DNA of 15,598 bases, taken from assembly GCA_031279305.1 (NCBI GenBank), contig JAITIS010000119.1, positions 1 through 15,598 on the forward strand, read 5' to 3'. Below the pieces are notes generated by a model that worked only from the letters and a program-made list of their open reading frames with translations, did no database searches and was not told where the DNA came from. A program made the position numbers and the translations under genes. Below are positions 11,632-15,598 of the stretch, piece after piece (the stretch's first letter is position 1; each line of letters begins with the position of its first letter). The DNA is from Candidatus Margulisiibacteriota bacterium (lineage in GTDB: Bacteria; Margulisbacteria; Termititenacia; Termititenacales; Termititenacaceae).

Positions 11632-12528
11632 CTAACACGCCACCGAAATATTGATCGTCACATCGTCGTCCATAGTGATGACTTTGGTAAATCTGGCCTG
11701 AGCGTCAATATTTTCCTTAGAAACTCCAGCGGGTTCCTCTCCATTTTGCTGCCAGTCCCAAAGCCATTGATCACCCAAATAACCGTAATCTCCCCAACTA
11801 TCAAAAGGAGTGTCAGCTCTATACACAGTGGAATCTTCCGAGTAAATAAATTCCCCGCCATAACTACCCGCGATACGGGCAAACAAAGCATTGTCTGCAT
11901 AATAATTTATCGTCACTATAGCTCCTTGGGGAATAAGATAGCCCTTCTCTTTTAAGTTATTCTGAAAAGGAATAAATGGCCCATAAACATAAGCGTCTGA
12001 CATTTGACCTTCTGTATAATCACTCGGCAAAGTATTTCGGGGATACAAATAAGTCATATAAGTATCTGCATTGCCCTCGTACACATAGGAAACATAATGA
12101 TTTTCGTCAACGTCAAACCAGATATGCCCCAGAGAAGGCGCATTGCCAGAGTAATATAAATCGCCATCGTTAAATAAACTCTCGTCAACAAGCGCTCCAT
12201 TGCCCATATAATCCGTATCGCTTCTATCAAATAATACATAACTCGGAGCACTCATTTCTATGTCGAGCGTCCCCCGCCTAATATTTCCCCAGCTGAACAC
12301 AGCGCCTCCCTGCGGGTCATAACCGGTAGTATTCGGCACATTCATTAACTCTGACACATACAGTCTCTTATATTCTACTTCGGCGCCGTCTTCCAGTTTT
12401 TCCCGGTCAATATAAACTGTTTCGGTCTTGCGCCCGCCCACAATTTTGGTCGTGCCGCAGCCGGCGATAAAAAGCAGGAAAGAAAACAGCCCTAAAAATT
12501 GCGCCCAGCGTTTCTGCATATATTTCAT
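11632..12528 (-). CDS. Orphan lipoprotein, Tyr/Asp/Gly-rich
   Basis: A 298-aa predicted lipoprotein. A basic start (MKYMQKRW) and hydrophobic core end in the lipobox I-A-G-C24, so signal peptidase II would cleave before Cys24 and anchor it in a membrane. The mature part is acidic and unusually rich in Tyr, Asp, Gly and Asn, with many aromatic segments (GYDPQGGAVFSWGN, DSWGDYGYLGDQWLWDWQ), and ends in a beta-like ITMDDDVTINISVAC with a terminal Cys. That suggests an extracytoplasmic beta-rich domain, but no family is recognised. GGGAG lies 6-7 nt before the ATG. Base composition is visibly more AT-rich than the flanking genes, which may mean lateral origin. It is convergent with the methyltransferase gene (13-nt gap, no clear terminator). 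Confidence 0.78.
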   Translation of the reverse strand: MKYMQKRWAQFLGLFSFLLFIAGCGTTKIVGGRKTETVYIDREKLEDGAEVEYKRLYVSELMNVPNTTGYDPQGGAVFSWGNIRRGTLDIEMSAPSYVLFDRSDTDYMGNGALVDESLFNDGDLYYSGNAPSLGHIWFDVDENHYVSYVYEGNADTYMTYLYPRNTLPSDYTEGQMSDAYVYGPFIPFQNNLKEKGYLIPQGAIVTINYYADNALFARIAGSYGGEFIYSEDSTVYRADTPFDSWGDYGYLGDQWLWDWQQNGEEPAGVSKENIDAQARFTKVITMDDDVTINISVAC

Positions 12529-12591
12529 AAAATCTCCCTCAATAGTTTTTAGAGGTATATGAAATTTTTATGCCAGAGAAATAGTGATTTA

Positions 12592-12617
12592 CCCCCCCCC
12601 TGTTCAATTTTGAACAG
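12592..12617. other. Nine-C homopolymer next to an 18-bp perfect dyad
   Basis: A run of nine C (12592-12600; G on the minus strand) abuts CTGTTCAATTTTGAACAG (12600-12617), which has 8-bp perfect arms and a 2-nt centre. It lies between the L,D-transpeptidase stop and the lipoprotein start, upstream of the latter. The dyad could be an operator; it lacks the trailing T-run of a terminator in the minus direction. Long homopolymers are prone to slippage. A weak promoter can be drawn across it on the minus strand (TTGAAC at 12607-12602, 18-nt spacer, TATTTC). Confidence 0.5.
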
Positions 12618-12623
12618 ACAAAA

Positions 12624-13112
12624 TCACGGCAGCACCACCACCGGATAATTAACCGTGATCAGTTTTTTAAGTTCCAGCAGATCGGCGTTGCGCATTCGGA
12701 TACAGCCGTGCGTGTCGTCCAGACCGATCGTGGACTCGTCGTGCGTGCCGTGTATGGCGATGCCCTGCCACGGTTTTTCCTCGAAGCGCAGAAACCAAGG
12801 GCCGTAGGCGCCGGCCACCGGGCCCCGTCCGTCGCCGAAATCAAAAGCCCAATCCCCGGACGGCTCGATAGAAATAATCCTGAACACGCCCTCCGGCGTG
12901 CGCAGATCTCCGATCATTTGTTTATCGCCGGTGTTTTTGCCGGTGGCGACCGGATAACGGCAAGAACGGCCATCCCGGTAAAGTTTCAGATATTTTTGTT
13001 TTTTATGCACCACTATTATATTGCCGGAGACCCGCTGGCGGTAATACAGATCGGCGAAATCAAAAGCTAAGGCGCAGGACAAAAGCAAAAGCAGGCACAA
13101 AATTTTTTGCAT
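12624..13112 (-). CDS. L,D-transpeptidase (YkuD family)
   Basis: A 162-aa secreted L,D-transpeptidase. It has a signal peptide (MQKILCLLLLLSCALA, residues 1-16) and a compact YkuD domain. The catalytic motif is visible as H121 (AIHGTHDESTIG) followed by DDTHGCIRM with catalytic Cys137. Such enzymes form 3-3 crosslinks in peptidoglycan or attach proteins to it, so the host has a wall with tetrapeptide stems. The preceding TPEGVFRI and PWFLRF segments are also typical of the family. No LysM or other wall-binding domain is fused. The ATG at 13112 has no Shine-Dalgarno and lies 5 nt from a well-formed promoter, so a leaderless message is likely. It is divergent from plsY. Confidence 0.9.
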   Translation of the reverse strand: MQKILCLLLLLSCALAFDFADLYYRQRVSGNIIVVHKKQKYLKLYRDGRSCRYPVATGKNTGDKQMIGDLRTPEGVFRIISIEPSGDWAFDFGDGRGPVAGAYGPWFLRFEEKPWQGIAIHGTHDESTIGLDDTHGCIRMRNADLLELKKLITVNYPVVVLP

Positions 13113-13117
13113 ACACC

Positions 13118-13145
13118 AGTATAGCGTTTTTTTGCCGCTTGTTAA
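13118..13145 (-). promoter_or_regulatory. Promoter of the L,D-transpeptidase gene, leaderless
   Basis: On the minus strand: TTAACA (13145-13140, 5 of 6 consensus), 16-nt spacer, TATACT (13123-13118), then 5 nt to the ATG. The predicted start site coincides with the start codon. Confidence 0.65.
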
Positions 13146-13167
13146 TTGATAATTAGTAATTTAGAAT
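13139..13167 (+). promoter_or_regulatory. Promoter of plsY, near-leaderless
   Basis: TTGTTA (13139-13144), 17-nt spacer, TAGAAT (13162-13167), then 8 nt to the ATG at 13176. Its -35 box overlaps the -35 box of the divergent L,D-transpeptidase promoter, so the two polymerases should exclude each other. Confidence 0.55.
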
Positions 13168-13175
13168 TTTGCATT

Positions 13176-13784
13176 ATGAATTATTTTGTCTTGCCTCTGG
13201 CCTATCTCCTCGGCGCGGCGCCTTTTGGCGTGCTGGCCGCGCGGATCTGCGGAGTGGATATTTTTCAGGTTGGCTCCGGCTCCACCGGCGCCACCAATGT
13301 CATCCGCGCCTGCGGCAAAGGCTGGGGATTGGCGGTGTTTGTGCTCGATGTGCTCAAAGGCGCGCTGGCCGCCTATCTCGGCGCGCTGGCTTTTCCGCCG
13401 GCAGCCCATCCTCATAACTCCTGGCTGATAATCAGCTGCGGCATACTGGCTATGCTCGGCCATTCCGCCTCGGTATTCATCCGTTTCCGCGGCGGCAAAT
13501 CCGCAGCCACCGGGCTGGGTGTGGCGCTGGCGCTGGACTGGCGGATTTTTCTGGCGGCCGCCCTGCTCACTCTGCTCATCAGGCAGCTCACCGGCTACCA
13601 ATCCGCGGCCAGCTTGATTGCCGGTCTGGCCGCCGCGCTTTTATTCTGGCTAACACCGCAGCCGCCGGCCTACCGGCTGCTCGCCACAGCCGCCGTGGCT
13701 TTCGTCTGGCACAAACATATCCCCAATATCAAACGCCTAGCCGCCGGCACTGAAACTAAAATCACCGCCCAGAAAAATGGTTAA
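13176..13784 (+). CDS. plsY: Glycerol-3-phosphate acyltransferase PlsY
   Basis: A 202-aa polytopic membrane protein that transfers an acyl group from acyl-phosphate to sn-glycerol-3-phosphate, the first step of phospholipid synthesis. The three PlsY motifs are seen: GSGSTGATNVIR near residues 29-40, HSASVFIRFRGGKSAATGLG in the middle and the HKHIPNIKRL region near the C-terminus. Several hydrophobic segments lie between, consistent with five membrane spans. I chose the ATG at 13176 instead of an upstream TTG at 13146, because the PlsY family begins directly with this first membrane helix and the promoter -10 would otherwise lie within the coding sequence. The gene overlaps gpsA by 8 nt; gpsA's product makes its substrate. 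Confidence 0.92.
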   Translation: MNYFVLPLAYLLGAAPFGVLAARICGVDIFQVGSGSTGATNVIRACGKGWGLAVFVLDVLKGALAAYLGALAFPPAAHPHNSWLIISCGILAMLGHSASVFIRFRGGKSAATGLGVALALDWRIFLAAALLTLLIRQLTGYQSAASLIAGLAAALLFWLTPQPPAYRLLATAAVAFVWHKHIPNIKRLAAGTETKITAQKNG

Positions 13785-14766
13785 GGCGGCGGTTATCGGC
13801 TGCGGAGCCTGGGGCACCACCTTGGCCAAAGTGCTGGCTGAAAACGGGCACAGCATACGCATCTGGTGCCACAGTGAAAAGCTGGCCGCGGAAATCAACG
13901 CGCGCGAGAATAAAACCCTGTTAAACGGCATTGCTCTGCCGGACAATATTCAGGGCGAAACTTCCTTGGCCGCGGCTCTGCAGGACGCCGAGCTGGCGGT
14001 GCTAGTCACCGCGTCGCGGTACTTCCGTGCCACCGCGGTAAAACTCCGCGGGCTGCTCGCCGCGGACTGCCTGCTGTTGTCCGCGACCAAAGGCTTGGAT
14101 GAAACCGGCCAGCGAATGTCCGGGGTTTTAAGCGAAGTCCTGCCGGAACACGCCCAGCGCATCGCCGTGCTTTCCGGCCCGAATATTTCCCGCGAGATCG
14201 CCGAGCAAAAAGTTTCCGCGGCAGTCATCGCCGCGCGGCAGAAAACCACCGCGGAGGCAATCCAAAAATTATTCAACAATAATTATTTCCGCGTGTACAC
14301 CAATGACGACGTCGCCGGCGTGGAGATCGGCGGCGCGGTCAAAAATATTATCGCCATCGCGGCAGGCATTATTGACGGACTAAATTTAGGCAATAACGCC
14401 AAAGCCGCGCTGCTCGTGCGCGGTATGGTCGAGATCGCCAGGCTAGCCGCGGCGCTGGGCGGACGCGCGGAAACGGTGTTTGGCCTGACCGGCATCGGCG
14501 ATCTGATCGCCACCTGTTCCAGCAGTTTAAGCCGCAATCACTATGTCGGCGTGGAACTGGCGCAGGGCAAAACTCTGCCGGAAATATTAAAAGGCATGCG
14601 GGCGGTGGCGGAAGGAGTCCCCACGACCAAGCTGGCTCACGCGCTGGCCCAAAAAACCGGCGCGGCAATGCCGATCACCGCGCAGATGTATGCCATCCTG
14701 TATGAGAACAAGCCTATCCCCGCGGCAATCAACGAGCTGATGTCCCGCGCGCTCAAGCCGGAGTAA
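13777..14766 (+). CDS. gpsA: NAD(P)-dependent glycerol-3-phosphate dehydrogenase GpsA
   Basis: A 329-aa cytoplasmic dehydrogenase that reduces dihydroxyacetone phosphate to sn-glycerol-3-phosphate. The nucleotide-binding GXGXXG is at the very N-terminus (AVIGCGAWGTTLAKVLAENG). LSGPNISREIAEQ, GGAVKNIIAIAAGIIDGL with the catalytic Lys, and GLTGIGDLIATCSSSLSRNH are all in place. Full length for the family. It overlaps plsY by 8 nt, has no clear Shine-Dalgarno and is probably translated by coupling. The pairing supplies and then acylates glycerol-3-phosphate and is a common bacterial arrangement. Confidence 0.95.
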   Translation: MVKAAVIGCGAWGTTLAKVLAENGHSIRIWCHSEKLAAEINARENKTLLNGIALPDNIQGETSLAAALQDAELAVLVTASRYFRATAVKLRGLLAADCLLLSATKGLDETGQRMSGVLSEVLPEHAQRIAVLSGPNISREIAEQKVSAAVIAARQKTTAEAIQKLFNNNYFRVYTNDDVAGVEIGGAVKNIIAIAAGIIDGLNLGNNAKAALLVRGMVEIARLAAALGGRAETVFGLTGIGDLIATCSSSLSRNHYVGVELAQGKTLPEILKGMRAVAEGVPTTKLAHALAQKTGAAMPITAQMYAILYENKPIPAAINELMSRALKPE

Positions 14767-14787
14767 GACATAAGCGTTTAGATATGT

Positions 14788-14793
14788 TAAAAT
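14788..14793 (+). promoter_or_regulatory. Possible -10 box before scpA
   Basis: TAAAAT ends 10 nt before the scpA ATG in the 37-nt gap after gpsA, with no Shine-Dalgarno in between. It fits the short-leader pattern seen elsewhere in the window, but the -35 region is not convincing. Confidence 0.3.
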
Positions 14794-14803
14794 TTTTCAG
14801 CTT

Positions 14804-15598
14804 ATGATTAGTCCGGCAACCCTAGATTTTCCCAAAGACGATCATTTCAAAATTTCCCTGGAAGTGTTCGAGGGGCCTTTTGACGTGCTTTTGAGCCTCA
14901 TCGAAGCAGAAAAAGTGGCTATTTGGGATATTTCGATCAGTAAAATCACCAATTCCTATCTGGCTCATTTGCGGCAAATGCGAGAATTTAATCTGGAAGT
15001 CAGCGGCAGATTTCTGGAAATGGCGGCTTTTCTCGTCGAGTTAAAATCTAAAATGCTGCTGCCGGCCGACAATCCGAACAATGAGGAGCTGCTGGCCGAA
15101 GCCGAGCAGGAAAAAGCGCTGCTTTTGGCCAGGCTTATCGAGTATAAAACTTTTAAAAATCTAACCGGCAGTTTGAAACAAAAAGCGGAATCCCGCGCGC
15201 ACGTCCATACCCGTGAAACTCTCAACGAGGAATGCCTCGACGCCCTGCCTTTAGAAAAACATATCGTCATCAAAAACGCCTCGCTGGAACTGCTGGTCAA
15301 GGCTTTCAGCCGCATCTGGCAGAATTTTGAACTGCGCCTGAAGCAAAGCCCGTATCAGCTTGCGGCGCTGCGCACTTATCCGATCAAAGACAAAATGCGC
15401 GAGATCATCGAGCGTCTCCAGAACAGCCGGAGCAGCATGCTATTCTCGGAATTTTTTCAGGACATCGACAACCGCTATGAAATCATCGCGACTTTTGTCG
15501 GAATGCTGGAGCTGGCGCGCCAGCAGTTTATTCTAGTGGCGCAAAATGCTATATTTGACGACATCGAAATCGTGCCGCGCAAAAATATCGAAACGCAG
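14804..15598 (+). CDS. scpA: Segregation and condensation protein A (3' end cut by window)
   Basis: An open frame of 265 codons from ATG at 14804 to the last base of the window with no stop. The N-terminus has the ScpA hallmark FKISLEVFEGPFDVLLSLIE followed by AIWDISISKITNSYL and the helix LEMAAFLVELKSKMLLP. The C-terminal part reads into the winged-helix region. ScpA is the kleisin that bridges the SMC dimer and recruits ScpB for chromosome compaction and segregation. The family's usual length is about 240-270 aa, so only a few residues should be missing. The basic segment near the end (IVPRKNIETQ) may be the true C-terminus. scpB would be expected just downstream. Confidence 0.93.
   Translation, partial: MISPATLDFPKDDHFKISLEVFEGPFDVLLSLIEAEKVAIWDISISKITNSYLAHLRQMREFNLEVSGRFLEMAAFLVELKSKMLLPADNPNNEELLAEAEQEKALLLARLIEYKTFKNLTGSLKQKAESRAHVHTRETLNEECLDALPLEKHIVIKNASLELLVKAFSRIWQNFELRLKQSPYQLAALRTYPIKDKMREIIERLQNSRSSMLFSEFFQDIDNRYEIIATFVGMLELARQQFILVAQNAIFDDIEIVPRKNIETQ

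Noticed and set aside
12600..12617. LexA/SOS box or intrinsic terminator
   Set aside because: The dyad is CTGT-N10-ACAG, not the N8 spacing of the enterobacterial box nor the CGAAC-N4-GTTCG box; there is no T-run after it in the direction of the L,D-transpeptidase gene.
13146..13175. Longer PlsY start at TTG 13146
   Set aside because: It would add ten residues not typical of the family and place the likely -10 box inside the coding sequence; ATG 13176 fits the first membrane helix.

Overview
This window comes from a bacterium with a moderately GC-rich genome (GC-leaning third codon positions in most genes). The metabolic genes point to an anaerobe: a Re-type citrate synthase homologue and a class I (iron-sulfur) fumarase subunit. 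PlsY, GpsA, ScpA and an L,D-transpeptidase show a conventional bacterium with acyl-phosphate-dependent lipid synthesis, SMC-type condensin and a peptidoglycan wall. The sequence alone does not place it taxonomically; an uncultured gut-type lineage such as Margulisbacteria or Elusimicrobia is only a guess. No rRNA, tRNA, CRISPR array, insertion sequence or integrase was found.

Layout. (1) 1-580, minus strand: a 70-aa protein and a partial, T/G/N/A-rich protein with a near-perfect ribosome binding site, both of unknown function. (2) 581-941: non-coding, holding tandem -10-like repeats and a degenerate GC-rich repeat cluster that runs into the next gene's stop codon. (3) 942-3079: divergent glycosyltransferase genes, a GT2-TPR protein and a CgeB/GT1-like protein. 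(4) 3072-3804, minus strand: a HEPN/MNT toxin-antitoxin module with the RX4HXY and GSX10DXD signatures. (5) 3847-8432, minus strand: a tightly packed run of fumarase beta subunit, Re-citrate synthase homologue with an extra C-terminal Cache-like domain, class III aminotransferase, RlmB-type methyltransferase lacking its N-terminal domain, a 30-aa membrane protein and a single-pass membrane protein. (6) 8488-11618, plus strand: a compact operon of GT2, a 101-aa orphan protein, a radical SAM/SPASM enzyme and a class I methyltransferase. (7) 11632-13112, minus strand: an orphan lipoprotein with an upstream homopolymer and dyad, and an L,D-transpeptidase. (8) 13176 to the end, plus strand: plsY, gpsA and scpA (cut by the window edge).

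How the genes work together. Fumarase, Re-citrate synthase and aminotransferase fit a partial TCA branch that feeds 2-oxoglutarate and amino-acid synthesis, although the aminotransferase substrate is unknown. The GT2/orphan/radical SAM/methyltransferase operon is the best candidate for an undescribed system; it looks like a peptide-modification pathway in which the 101-aa protein is a substrate or partner. PlsY and GpsA supply lysophosphatidate for membrane lipids.

A recurring theme is that several genes have a -10 hexamer only 5-10 nt before the start codon and no Shine-Dalgarno sequence, which suggests leaderless transcripts, while other genes in the window have strong Shine-Dalgarno sequences.
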